From Paenibacillus oryzae (lineage in GTDB: Bacteria > Bacillota > Bacilli > Paenibacillales > Paenibacillaceae): a stretch of 64,000 nt of DNA. The stretch lies in the NCBI RefSeq assembly GCF_001675045.1, contig NZ_LYPA01000075.1, positions 1 through 64,000 of the forward strand, given 5' to 3'. Under the pieces are notes generated by a model, which saw only the letters and a program-made list of their open reading frames with translations, was not told the DNA's origin and made no database searches. Below are positions 1-8,052 of the stretch, piece by piece. Position numbers and translations under genes: made by a program. Position 1 is the stretch's first letter, and every line of letters starts with the position of its first letter.

Positions 1-221
1 ATAACGGAGAGAACCTTCGTTGGGTAGCTATGTTTTCAACATCCAGTTTTTTGGAAGCATTGTGGGTCAAGCATAGTCACGGATGACCATTACAGGCCAT
101 TTTCACCACAATTCCACGTTGTTAGAGGCTCTGCCGGACATTAGTGTCCGTTACCTTTGGCAAAAATGACGTTTTGCCCATATAACGGACATTTATGACC
201 GCAGCACTCTGCCGACTGAAC
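1..221. other. Gene-free left edge with a nested stem-loop
   Basis: No convincing coding region is seen. The stretch holds a nested inverted repeat: TGTCCGTTA (145-153) pairs with TAACGGACA (183-191), and inside it GGCAAAA (159-165) pairs with TTTTGCC (172-178). It has no T-run, so it is not an obvious terminator. The left edge is cut by the window. Confidence 0.5.
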
Positions 222-252
222 ACAAAAACGGCGTTGCTTGCACAGCGCCGTT
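222..252 (-). terminator. Rho-independent terminator of the 192-aa hypothetical gene
   Basis: On the minus strand AACGGCG (252-246) pairs with CGCCGTT (233-227) around a 12-nt loop and runs into a short T-tract (TTTTTGTG). It lies about 80 bp beyond the stop of the gene at 330-908. Confidence 0.65.
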
Positions 253-329
253 AACGAGTTCATTTTACTTTTTAAGCCGGATTGATTACATATTTGCGCT
301 AGCCTAAAAACCGCAATTATTCGGCGGGC

Positions 330-908
330 TTACGCCAATTCTTCCTGCAAAATTTCTGTCTGGTTTCCCTTGCTGTTGATTGCAACAATGCCTATAGCAT
401 CAAAACCATTGCGCTTGGCGATTTCAAAAGGAATTTTTTGACCGCTTATCAGTGCCAGACGGCCTTCCTCATCCACTTCCTCGCCAAACTCGTCGTCCCA
501 GTCAATATTGTAATACGCCGTAGCGCGAATCTCGAATAACTCTTCACCGTCTTCATCCCTGTAAGTAAGAGCAGCCTTTCTATTACGCTGTTCATCATTG
601 TACTCGTCGCACAACATCGCATTATAGCCATGGCTGCACCCGTCAAACAGCAAAAAAAGCTCCCCGGTAAACTCATCTTCTCCATAAACAAGCTGCGGGG
701 CATCTTCTGTGCCAACGATCAGACCTTCAAACAACTCTCCGTAATATCGGATGCGAAAACGTCGTTGGCCGCGGATGTCTAATGTTCCGGTCCACTCCTC
801 GTCGATCCAGTCTTGAGAGTTGAAAGGCGTCGCCAGCCCTTCCAGATAGGCAGGGCCAGTCCGAATGGATTTTTCCAAATCTGATTCTGATCCATAAGTT
901 TGGCTCAT
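330..908 (-). CDS. Hypothetical acidic cytoplasmic protein (192 aa)
   Basis: I do not recognise the family. The 192-aa protein has no signal peptide or membrane segment and is strongly acidic, rich in Asp and Glu, for example in the stretch around residues 115-150. Tyr and Phe are frequent and one cluster reads RFRIRYYGELFEG. The ATG start has a clear ribosome-binding site (GGAGG 8 bases upstream) and a terminator follows, so it looks like a single expressed gene. It lies downstream of pdp on the same strand with a 150-bp gap that itself holds a hairpin, so it is probably transcribed separately. Function unknown. Confidence 0.7.
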   Translation of the reverse strand: MSQTYGSESDLEKSIRTGPAYLEGLATPFNSQDWIDEEWTGTLDIRGQRRFRIRYYGELFEGLIVGTEDAPQLVYGEDEFTGELFLLFDGCSHGYNAMLCDEYNDEQRNRKAALTYRDEDGEELFEIRATAYYNIDWDDEFGEEVDEEGRLALISGQKIPFEIAKRNGFDAIGIVAINSKGNQTEILQEELA

Positions 909-1019
909 ACAATTACCTCCGTCTTTTCAGGATGACATACGCTCATTTGGATAATGTGCAGTATTCATGTTTCTACCAGCAGCCTACAGCAGCCTATCGA
1001 CAGCTTGAATAAGACAGCA

Positions 1020-1048
1020 GAATGGCCGTCACGAGGTGGACGGCCATC
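1020..1048 (-). terminator. Candidate terminator of the punA-pdp group
   Basis: A perfect 9-bp stem, ATGGCCGTC (1022-1030) with GACGGCCAT (1039-1047), sits 11 bases after the pdp stop. The following minus-strand bases (TCTGCTGTCTTATTC) are only moderately T-rich, so termination efficiency is uncertain. Confidence 0.45.
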
Positions 1049-1058
1049 TGGACTAATG

Positions 1059-2387
1059 TTATACGCGCTGTATGCCTCCGGCCGTCACAATGGACAGCAG
1101 AAGCGGCTTTGGCGCGGGCACAGAGGATACAATACCAAAGGCTTTGCGCACACGCTCCGCCACCTCTTGCACGGTTGCATTATTGGACGACACATGGAGA
1201 GTCGCCAAGCTTTCTCCCGCAGCAACAGCATCGCCGACCTTTTTGCGAAGGACAAGTCCTACCGCATAATCAATTTGAGCTTCCTTTGTGGCTCGTCCTG
1301 CGCCAAGCAGCATGGCCGCAAGTCCTAGCTGCTCCGCCTGAATGCTGCCTACATAGCCGCCTTCCTCTGCCGTTACCTCAACGGTCAAAGCCGCCTGAGG
1401 AAGCAGCTCCGTTTGCTCCAGCACTGCAGGATTTCCCCCTTGAGCGCTGATCAGCTCGGCAAATTTAGCCAAAGCCTCGCCGTTTTCCAGCTTTTGCTTC
1501 AGGATTTGCTTGGCTTCGGCAATATCCGCCGCTTTCCCGCCAAGCACTATCATATGGGCGCCAAGCGTCAGGCATAGCTCCGTCAAATCGTGCGGCCCTT
1601 TTCCCTTCAGCGTTTCTATTGCCTCCATAACCTCAAGAGCATTACCTATCGCATAGCCCAGCGGCTGGTCCATATCGCTGATAACCGCCGAGGTTACTCT
1701 GCCAACCTGGGTGCCAATCTCAACCATGGCCGAGGCAAGCGCTTCGGCATCCTCCACGGTTTTCATGAAGGCGCCGCTGCCAGCTTTGACATCCAGAACA
1801 ATCGCATCCGCGCCTGCGGCGATTTTTTTGCTCATAACGGAGCTTGCAATCAGCGGAATGGATTCCACCGTCGCTGTCACATCACGCAGGCCGTACAACT
1901 TTTTGTCGGCCGGCGCAAGATCGCCGCTTTGCCCGATGACGGAAAGACCAATCGTATTGACCTGGTTAATGAAAGCTTCCCTGGCCAGCTCTGTCCGAAA
2001 GCCCGGAATAGACTCCAGCTTGTCAATTGTACCGCCTGTATGACCTAAGCCGCGCCCTGACATTTTTGCCACGGGTACTCCTGCCGATGCCGCCAGAGCA
2101 GCCAAAATGAGCGTGGTTTTGTCGCCTACTCCGCCTGTGCTGTGCTTGTCCACTTTAATACCTGCAATTGGCGTCAAATCCACTTGATCGCCCGATTCCG
2201 CAATAGCCAAGGTTAAAGCGGCCGTTTCCGCGGCCGTCATGCCTCGGAAAAAAACAGCCATAGCGAAAGCAGACATTTGATAGTCCGGCACCTCGTCCTT
2301 GCTGTAGCCTTGTATTAGAAAATTCAGTTCTGCGGCGGACAGCTCGCCGCCGTCCCTTTTTTTGTGAATCAGATCAACTGCTCTCAT
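1059..2387 (-). CDS. pdp: Pyrimidine-nucleoside phosphorylase
   Basis: Catalyses reversible phosphorolysis of uridine, thymidine and deoxyuridine to free base and (deoxy)ribose 1-phosphate in the cytoplasm. The 442-aa protein has the family length and starts MRAVDLIHKKRDGGELS. The glycine-rich phosphate-binding signature KHSTGGVGDKTTL lies near residues 80-92 and is followed by KMSGRGLGHTGGT, the nucleoside/phosphate region typical of the Pdp/DeoA family. The ATG has a GGAGG site. It sits downstream of punA and deoB, so the pentose 1-phosphate it releases can be isomerised by DeoB: a nucleoside salvage cluster. Confidence 0.95.
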   Translation of the reverse strand: MRAVDLIHKKRDGGELSAAELNFLIQGYSKDEVPDYQMSAFAMAVFFRGMTAAETAALTLAIAESGDQVDLTPIAGIKVDKHSTGGVGDKTTLILAALAASAGVPVAKMSGRGLGHTGGTIDKLESIPGFRTELAREAFINQVNTIGLSVIGQSGDLAPADKKLYGLRDVTATVESIPLIASSVMSKKIAAGADAIVLDVKAGSGAFMKTVEDAEALASAMVEIGTQVGRVTSAVISDMDQPLGYAIGNALEVMEAIETLKGKGPHDLTELCLTLGAHMIVLGGKAADIAEAKQILKQKLENGEALAKFAELISAQGGNPAVLEQTELLPQAALTVEVTAEEGGYVGSIQAEQLGLAAMLLGAGRATKEAQIDYAVGLVLRKKVGDAVAAGESLATLHVSSNNATVQEVAERVRKAFGIVSSVPAPKPLLLSIVTAGGIQRV

Positions 2388-2417
2388 GCTGATTGCGCCT
2401 CCCTTTGCCGAGCACTG

Positions 2418-2591
2418 TCAGGTTTTGCGCGCAAGCTCCAGTTCTCTGCGTTTAATTTGTACGCGAAGGATGACTTTATCCAGCGACTGGCTAAGCACCA
2501 ACACATCGCGATGCAGCAAACTTTGCTCCTGCAGCGCCGTTTCCACCATTTCGGTACGCAGCTGCTCCAATTGTTCGAGTAATTCCTCCAT
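2418..2591 (-). CDS. Spo0E-like aspartyl-phosphate phosphatase
   Basis: Small helical protein of about 57 aa. The C-terminal half carries SQSLDKVI, matching the SQxxD signature of the Spo0E family, whose members dephosphorylate Spo0A~P and so delay sporulation. An N-terminal helix (MEELLEQLEQLRTEM) precedes it, as expected for the two-helix fold. I chose the ATG at 2591 because GGAG lies 11 bases upstream; an in-frame TTG at 2615 without a ribosome-binding site would add 8 residues. It is squeezed between punA and pdp, 30 bp upstream of pdp. A TATAAT at 2628-2633 may give it its own promoter. Family call from the motif and length; target inferred. Confidence 0.7.
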   Translation of the reverse strand: MEELLEQLEQLRTEMVETALQEQSLLHRDVLVLSQSLDKVILRVQIKRRELELARKT

Positions 2592-2701
2592 AGCCTTGTC
2601 CACTCCATCTTTCAATGATCATGGACATTATACGACGCAACAGCCGCAAAATGCTGTCACTTTGGGTCGAGGCTTTTTAAACAATTTTGTTACAGAAATC
2701 G

Positions 2702-3526
2702 CTACATTTTGGCGATTAACGCTGTCACAAGACCTAGAAATTGGGACTTGACGCGCTCCGCCGTTTCCATTACTTCATCATGGGACAACGGCTGGTCCAG
2801 AATGCCCGCCGCCATATTGGTAATGCAGGAAATGCCCACTACCTCGATACCGGAATGGCGTGCGGCAATAACCTCAGCCACTGTCGACATTCCGACAGCA
2901 TCCGCGCCAAGCGCGCGAAGCATCCTGATTTCTGCCGGCGTTTCATACGTTGGTCCCAGTAGGCCGACATAAACGCCCTCCTGCAGCGAAAAGCCTTGCT
3001 CATTTGCAATTTCGGAAGCAATTCCGCGCAGCCGCTTGCTGTACGCTTCTGACATATCGGGGAATCTTACGCCAAGCTCATTGTCGTTAGGTCCGATTAG
3101 CGGATTTTTGCCCGTCAGATTGATATGGTCGGATATCAGCATCAGGTTGCCGGATGCAAAGTTCAGATTAATGCCGCCAGCTGCATTGGTCACTAGGAGC
3201 GAGCTCGCGCCCAGCGCCTTCATAACGCGAACAGGGAATGCTGTAAGCTCGGGGCCGTATCCCTCGTACATATGGAAGCGGCCTTTCATCAACACTACAT
3301 TGCGGCCTGACAATTTGCCGACTAGCAGATCGCCGGCATGGCCCTCTACCGTAGAAACCGGGAAGTGGGGAATATCGCTGTAAGGAATAACAACCGCCTC
3401 TTCAATCAAATCGCCAAGCACGCCGAGGCCGGAGCCCATAATAAGGCCGATTTCAGGCTTGATTGCGATTTTTCCCGCTATGTATTGCGCTGCTTCCTTG
3501 ATTTGTACCGAAGTCAATTGTTGCAT
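2702..3526 (-). CDS. punA: Purine-nucleoside phosphorylase
   Basis: Phosphorolysis of guanosine, inosine and their deoxy forms to purine base plus (deoxy)ribose 1-phosphate. The 274-aa protein matches the trimeric PNP family: phosphate-binding GSGLG near residue 32, VEGHAGDL, KGRFHMYEGY, the NAAGG motif, and GPTYETPAEIRMLR with DAVGMSTV and ITNMAAG towards the C-terminus. The start ATG has a GGAGAG site. It lies 145 bp downstream of deoB and upstream of the Spo0E-like gene and pdp, in the deoB-punA order known from B. subtilis (drm-punA). Confidence 0.95.
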   Translation of the reverse strand: MQQLTSVQIKEAAQYIAGKIAIKPEIGLIMGSGLGVLGDLIEEAVVIPYSDIPHFPVSTVEGHAGDLLVGKLSGRNVVLMKGRFHMYEGYGPELTAFPVRVMKALGASSLLVTNAAGGINLNFASGNLMLISDHINLTGKNPLIGPNDNELGVRFPDMSEAYSKRLRGIASEIANEQGFSLQEGVYVGLLGPTYETPAEIRMLRALGADAVGMSTVAEVIAARHSGIEVVGISCITNMAAGILDQPLSHDEVMETAERVKSQFLGLVTALIAKM

Positions 3527-3671
3527 TTTTTATCTCTCCTGTTCGATTGTAGGTTAAGCGCTGAGCTTAGTTAAGGCAACACTTTGTTCTCATAAGGCAG
3601 ACTCAAAGCGATCCACTTTAGCCGATCGCCTTGAACCTCCGTGTCCGCAAAAAATCACTGATGCACCGACC

Positions 3672-4847
3672 CTACAGCTTGTCCAAAAAGCTTTCCCCGT
3701 TAGGAGGCATGGCCACTCCGAAGTTGTCGGCAATGGTTGCCCCAAGATCCGAAAAGGTCGAGCGGACCGCCAGTTCGCCGGTTTGGGCAAATGCGGGGCT
3801 GTAGAGCAGAATCGGCACATATTCTCTGGTATGATCCGTGCCTGGATGTGTTGGATCGTTGCCATGATCCGCCGTTACAATGAGCAAATCCTTTTCACCA
3901 AGCAGCGACTCCAGCTCCGGTATAGCGGCATCGAATTCCTGAAGCGCCTTGCCGTAGCCAATGGTATCGCGGCGATGGCCATACAGGGAATCAAAATCGA
4001 CCAGATTGGTGAACAGCAAGCCTTTAAACGGCTTGGCCAATTCATCAGCCGTACGTCTGATGCCGTCGCTGTTGCTTTTTGTCGGCTGACTGCGGGTAAT
4101 GCCTTCGCCATCAAAAATATCATTTATTTTTCCGATGGAAATGACATCGTAGCCACTATCCTTCAGCGCGTTCAGCACGGTTGGCTGAGGCGGCTTGACG
4201 GCATAATCATGACGGTTTGGCGTGCGGCTGAAGCTGCCCGGCTTCCCGACATATGGCCGTGCAATAACCCGGCCAACCGTAAAGCGCTCATCCATCGTCA
4301 GCTCTCTGGCGATTTCACAGGCCTTGTACAGCTCGTCGAGCGGAATGATATCCTCGTGAGCTGCAATCTGAAAAACGCTGTCCGCCGACGTATAGACGAT
4401 CCAAGCGCCGGTCTTCATCTGCTCAGCGCCAAGCTCGTCAAGAATTTCCGTTCCGCTTGCGGGTTTGTTGCCAATGACTTTACGGCCTGTGCGCTCTTCG
4501 AAGGCATGAATCAGCTCATCCGGAAAACCGTCCTGAAAGGTTTGAAAAGGCGTCGTCAGCTTAAGGCCCATTAATTCCCAATGCCCCGTCATGGTGTCTT
4601 TTCCGACAGAAACCTCCGCCATTTTGCCATAATAAGCGGCCGGCTTCTCGCCGGATGGCTGCCAATGCCCGATCGGCGCAATCCGGTCAAGGCCCCAACG
4701 CCTCAAATGAGGGAGAGACAATTCCGGCATCTCCCTTAGAATATGGCCCAGTGTATGACTACCCGCATCCCCAAACTCGGGGGCATCCGGAAGCTCGCCA
4801 ATCCCGACGCTATCCAGCACAATAACAGCTATTCTTTCAAATTTCAT
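3672..4847 (-). CDS. deoB: Phosphopentomutase
   Basis: Interconverts (deoxy)ribose 1-phosphate and 5-phosphate, linking the nucleoside phosphorylases downstream to the pentose phosphate pool. The 391-aa protein has the usual length and the alkaline-phosphatase-superfamily metal motifs: VLDSVGIGE near the N-terminus, KDTMTGHWE with the phosphorylated threonine near residue 85, and TADHGNDPTHPGTDHTRE near residues 325-342. Start ATG with AGAGGG upstream. It follows xerD on the same strand, the order seen in B. subtilis (ripX-drm-punA). Confidence 0.95.
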   Translation of the reverse strand: MKFERIAVIVLDSVGIGELPDAPEFGDAGSHTLGHILREMPELSLPHLRRWGLDRIAPIGHWQPSGEKPAAYYGKMAEVSVGKDTMTGHWELMGLKLTTPFQTFQDGFPDELIHAFEERTGRKVIGNKPASGTEILDELGAEQMKTGAWIVYTSADSVFQIAAHEDIIPLDELYKACEIARELTMDERFTVGRVIARPYVGKPGSFSRTPNRHDYAVKPPQPTVLNALKDSGYDVISIGKINDIFDGEGITRSQPTKSNSDGIRRTADELAKPFKGLLFTNLVDFDSLYGHRRDTIGYGKALQEFDAAIPELESLLGEKDLLIVTADHGNDPTHPGTDHTREYVPILLYSPAFAQTGELAVRSTFSDLGATIADNFGVAMPPNGESFLDKL

Positions 4848-4923
4848 TTTATTTCCCTCTTTCTAGAAGTCTAATGTCCGGGCAGGTGTAATTATGGATA
4901 GGCCAACGCCATGCTACGGCGGC

Positions 4924-5814
4924 TTATGCCCGCGGATGAGCGCTGGTATACGCTTCCTTAAGGCGGACCCGGGACTGCTGCGTGTATTTCAAGGTGGACG
5001 AGATATCCGCATGGCCCATCAATTCCTGCACCGAGCGAATGTCAGCGCCATTCTCCAGCAGATGAGCGGCTACGGAATGCCGCAGCGCATGAGGCGTTAT
5101 CTCTTCTCCGGCGCCCGCGGCGCGGGCATATTTTTTGAGCGTCTTCCAGAAGCCTTGCCTGGTCATTCTTGTTCCCAAATGGTTCAGAAACAATGCGTCG
5201 GAATCCGCCCTTCCCTCCAGAAAATATGCTCTCCCGTTGGCCAAATACTGATTCAGCGCTTCACTGGCGTGACTGCCAAAAGGTACAATCCGCTCCCGAA
5301 AGCCGCCGCCTCCGCACTGAATAAAGCCAAGCGACAGCTTTAGATTTTCCATGTTCAGCGCCACAAGCTCGGAAACGCGAATGCCTGTAGCATACAGCAG
5401 CTCCAGCATAGCCTTGTCCCGTTTGCCGGAAGGGCTGTCGCATACAGGGGCGTCCAAAAGCGCATTGGTTACATCCATTGTCAAAACGAGAGGCGGTTTT
5501 TTCTCCGGTTTGGGCGATTCCATCCGCAGCGACGGGTCCTGCTCGATAACGCCTTCATCAAAAAGATAATGAAAAAAAGCCCGCACAGAGACGATATGGC
5601 GGGTGATGGTCGCCGATTTGCGTCCTTCTTCCTTCAGCATGGCGACGTACCGGCCCAAATGATGCTTTTGGACATCCTTGACGGCTCCAACCCCGCTGTG
5701 CTCCAGATAGGCTGCAAACCGGTTCAAATCCCGCTCATAGGAGGACAAGGAATTGGCCGATAGCTTGCGATGCATTTGCAAATGCATCATGTATTGCTTC
5801 AAATATGACTTCAT
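4924..5814 (-). CDS. xerD: Tyrosine recombinase XerD (catalytic Lys replaced)
   Basis: Site-specific recombinase that, with XerC/CodV, resolves chromosome dimers at dif. The 296-aa protein has the SAM-like N-terminal domain (about 1-90) and the catalytic domain with R146, H242, R245, H268 and nucleophile Y277, spaced as in E. coli XerD. The beta-hairpin that normally reads GKGNKER reads GGGGFRER here, so the residue matching E. coli K172 is Gly170. I chose the ATG at 5814 because GAGAGGG lies just upstream and MKSYLKQYM is a normal XerD start. Neighbours fur, DUF4227 and deoB match B. subtilis fur-yqzK-ripX-drm, supporting XerD over other integrases. Confidence 0.9.
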   Translation of the reverse strand: MKSYLKQYMMHLQMHRKLSANSLSSYERDLNRFAAYLEHSGVGAVKDVQKHHLGRYVAMLKEEGRKSATITRHIVSVRAFFHYLFDEGVIEQDPSLRMESPKPEKKPPLVLTMDVTNALLDAPVCDSPSGKRDKAMLELLYATGIRVSELVALNMENLKLSLGFIQCGGGGFRERIVPFGSHASEALNQYLANGRAYFLEGRADSDALFLNHLGTRMTRQGFWKTLKKYARAAGAGEEITPHALRHSVAAHLLENGADIRSVQELMGHADISSTLKYTQQSRVRLKEAYTSAHPRA

Positions 5815-5891
5815 GCGCTTCCCTCTCAACAACAAAAATTCAACGCCTTGTATTCCAATTCCTGCCGAACGTGCTTGTACCAAAAGAAGAC

Positions 5892-6125
5892 TTATCCGCC
5901 GTACCAAAAAAACCACCTAAGCTGGTCGGCCCCGCTTCCTTCATCGGGAACGGCGGGATCGGTTACAAACACCTTGACGGCGTTGCCGGCCGGCTCCCTG
6001 TACGGATGGACAGGAGCAAAAACATCCACCAGCCATTTGTATCCCCCGGCTGCTATAATAAGCAGCACCACAAACAACCCAACAAACAACGCCCGGTCCA
6101 GCCACTTGCGCAGTGAAACAACCAT
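5892..6125 (-). CDS. DUF4227 family small membrane protein (YqzK-like)
   Basis: A 77-aa protein with one membrane segment (about residues 11-30, ALFVGLFVVLLIIAAGGY) after a short basic N-terminus, then an external tail with HPYREPAGNAVKV. In B. subtilis the small gene yqzK occupies the same place between fur and xerD, and this protein fits that DUF4227 family in size and topology. Its function is not known. It ends about 80 bp before the xerD start and may share a transcript with it. Family assignment rests on position and general features. Confidence 0.7.
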   Translation of the reverse strand: MVVSLRKWLDRALFVGLFVVLLIIAAGGYKWLVDVFAPVHPYREPAGNAVKVFVTDPAVPDEGSGADQLRWFFWYGG

Positions 6126-6293
6126 ATCAGTTCCTCCCTTCGCCTCGCCGTGCCGCGAGGCTGTCCGTAAACCATATGAAGGGTGGATGCTCTTTATGAC
6201 GGTCGGACGGCTAACGCAAGCACTGCTGCATAAGAGCCGCAGATGCGGGATGCTTGTAAAACGTTGAAACGGCCTTGCTCTCCAACAAGTGGA

Positions 6294-6767
6294 TTACGGG
6301 GCCGTTTCATTTGTGGGGTGATGTTCGTTTTTATCTCTGCACCGACGGCATACGCCTTGAAAATCCAACCGGTGATCAACTACAAAAAAATTATAATCCT
6401 TCTCCAGCCTATCCTCCAGCGGGAGCAGCCAATCGTCCTTGATTTCCTCCATAGATCCGCATTGCACGCAAATCAAATGGTGATGGTGATGCTTGCTGCT
6501 GTCCGTACGCAGGTCGTAACGGGCAACTCCGTCGCCAAAATTCATTTTTTCAACGACATGCATTTCGCTGAGCAGCTCAAGGGTTCGATAAACCGTAGCC
6601 AAACCGATTTCAGGAGCTTTGTCTTTCACTAGCATAAAAACATCTTCAGCGCTGAGGTGATCCTCTTCGTTTTCCAGCAATACGGTAACGGTTGCTTCCC
6701 GTTGAGGGGTAAGCTTGTAGCCGTGCGATTGCAGCTGCTGCTTGATTTTGTCAATACGGCTTTCCAT
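6294..6767 (-). CDS. fur: Ferric uptake regulator Fur
   Basis: Iron-responsive DNA-binding repressor. The 157-aa protein has the winged-helix domain (about 1-85: GYKLTPQREA, ATVYRTLELL) and the dimerisation/metal domain with the histidine run HHHHHLICVQCG and a second Cys pair, CRRC, forming the structural zinc site. The start ATG follows a purine-rich site, and a good sigma-A promoter lies upstream at 6818-6847. Location upstream of the DUF4227 gene and xerD matches fur in B. subtilis rather than perR or zur; a second Fur paralog, probably Zur, is at the right edge of the window. Confidence 0.88.
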   Translation of the reverse strand: MESRIDKIKQQLQSHGYKLTPQREATVTVLLENEEDHLSAEDVFMLVKDKAPEIGLATVYRTLELLSEMHVVEKMNFGDGVARYDLRTDSSKHHHHHLICVQCGSMEEIKDDWLLPLEDRLEKDYNFFVVDHRLDFQGVCRRCRDKNEHHPTNETAP

Positions 6768-6817
6768 GATTTCCCCCCTGCCGTTTGTCGCGCCATATTC
6801 AATAAACGGTCCCTTTA

Positions 6818-6847
6818 ATTATAGGCGGTAATAACCGGGAAAGTCAA
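6818..6847 (-). promoter_or_regulatory. Sigma-A promoter of fur
   Basis: TTGACT (6847-6842) and TATAAT (6823-6818) are separated by 18 bp and lie about 50 bp upstream of the fur start codon. I saw no Fur box nearby. Confidence 0.65.
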
Positions 6848-6870
6848 TGTTTAACATCCTTAATAAGGTC

Positions 6871-7038
6871 GTTCAAAAAGTACGCTTCCCATTACGGGCC
6901 ATGACTAGATGTCATGGCCAGCGGCGAATATGGCATTCAGCCGAAATCTCCGATCCTCACGTAGCTTCCACTACGCTCCGGTTCTCGATCTCTAGCTTCA
7001 TCCCATCTTCTTGGTACTGAGAACCGAACTTTTTGAAC
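6871..7038. repeat. Structured repeat, copy A (complete, MITE-like)
   Basis: A 168-bp element bounded by inverted termini: GTTCAAAAAGT at 6871-6881 and ACTTTTTGAAC at 7028-7038, extendable to about 24 bp with four mismatches. Inside are hairpins GCCATGAC/GTCATGGC, CGGC/GCCG and CGTAG/CTACG. It has no coding capacity. Related copies are B (7056-7207), C (55509-55713) and D (55731-55799). It resembles a non-autonomous, palindromic mobile repeat. Confidence 0.75.
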
Positions 7039-7055
7039 TTCATTTTAATTTGGTA

Positions 7056-7207
7056 GTTCAAAATGTACGCTTCCCATTACGGGGCATGACTAGATGTCAT
7101 GGCCAGCGGCGAATATGGCATTCAGCCGAAAATTCCGTTACTCACTTAGCTCCCACTAAGCTCCGCTACTCATTTTCTAGCTTCATACCATCTTCTTGGT
7201 ATCTTGA
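7056..7207. repeat. Structured repeat, copy B (3' end lost)
   Basis: Begins with GTTCAAAATGT 17 bp after copy A and follows it closely, with the same hairpins (CATGAC/GTCATG; TTAGCT/AAGCT in place of CGTAG/CTACG). It stops after the sequence CATCTTCTTGGTAT, before the right terminal inverted repeat. From there the sequence is that of the broken serine recombinase, so the repeat end abuts or invaded that gene. Confidence 0.7.
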
Positions 7208-7635
7208 AGGAGGGCTTCGTCGCCTTATGACTCACCAATTGTCCAAGATAGGCACGATTTTGAAGAATTATTGCGATCGTCCTTGCCCGCCAATCATAGG
7301 GATGCTTGGCATTGACCACCTTCAGATAACGCTGATGTTGCTGGGCCAGATAGCCCCGCGAAATCAGGATTTGATTAGCTCGCAATAACATGCCAATTTT
7401 ATAAGAGCTGTAACCTTCTACCGCCAGTTGAAAGATTCGGTGAACAACGGGCACAACCTGTTCGTCCGGCACAAGCTTATGTTTATTCTCCTCGTCCTTG
7501 CGATAACCTTAAGGAGCGAAACACCCGTGTAATCACCATTCAAGGCTCGTTGGCGATAGCCGCCCTTGGCGGTATCAATGTTTTCGCTGACGGCTACAAA
7601 ACGCACGTTATGCTCAGGGTAGAATACTTGAATGC
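7203..7635 (-). pseudogene. Large serine recombinase remnant
   Basis: Remains of a resolvase/invertase-type recombinase. The upstream part reads FYPEHNVRFVAVSENIDTAKG, the end of the catalytic domain. It then jumps to NGDYTGV, so the segment normally between these motifs is missing. Downstream, in another frame, GYRKDEENKHKLVPDEQVV and WRARTIAIILQNRAYLGQLV match the recombinase domain. The two parts are separated by a one-base frameshift and an in-frame TAA at 7509-7511, where the family usually has Tyr of the PYGYRKD motif. The 3' end runs into repeat copy B. It cannot make an active enzyme. It marks the left part of the accessory island. Confidence 0.75.
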
Positions 7636-7715
7636 AGAGGCTCGTTTCGCAAAAAAGGCACACCTCATAGTTTTTGAAAGCTCTTTTTGAGACCGGTTAT
7701 CAGATGCAACGCTAC

Positions 7716-8051
7716 CTATTTGAAGAGCAGTAAAACGGTGAGCATGCATACAAAGATCGCAGGCGCGGTTTGAGCCAGTGTATCCTTGACTCGAATATGC
7801 GAGGCAATGGCCGCAAACATCGTAAACGACAATAATAGGCCAGATGCTGCCGTCGCCGAGGAGAACCAAAAGCCTATAATTAATCCAATGCTCCCCATTA
7901 ATTGAACAATTCCTGCCAGGATGCGAATGCGTTTTGGCAATCGCAAATGCTTAAAGCTTTTTTTGTATGAAGACCAGCCGAGTAGCTTGCCAGAGCCGGA
8001 GAAAAGGAAAAGAATAGCGAGAAGCATTTGCACTACAAGGAACAAAATCAT
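7716..8051 (-). CDS. DoxX-like small membrane protein
   Basis: A 111-aa protein with four predicted membrane segments (about 2-18, 42-60, 65-85 and 92-110). The first helix followed by FSGSGKLLGW, and the pattern of short loops, fit the DoxX/DoxX_2 family, members of which are linked to quinone or thiol redox chemistry, but no catalytic residue can be named. The ATG lies one base after the stop of the HXXEE gene, so the two are co-translated. Probably controlled by the TetR regulator upstream. Substrate and role unknown. Confidence 0.7.
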   Translation of the reverse strand: MILFLVVQMLLAILFLFSGSGKLLGWSSYKKSFKHLRLPKRIRILAGIVQLMGSIGLIIGFWFSSATAASGLLLSFTMFAAIASHIRVKDTLAQTAPAIFVCMLTVLLLFK

Positions 8052-8052
8052 A

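Noticed and set aside
6265..6309. Terminator at the fur 3' end
   Set aside because: GAAACGGC/GCCGTTTC is present but the loop is about 25 nt and overlaps the coding end; evidence too weak.
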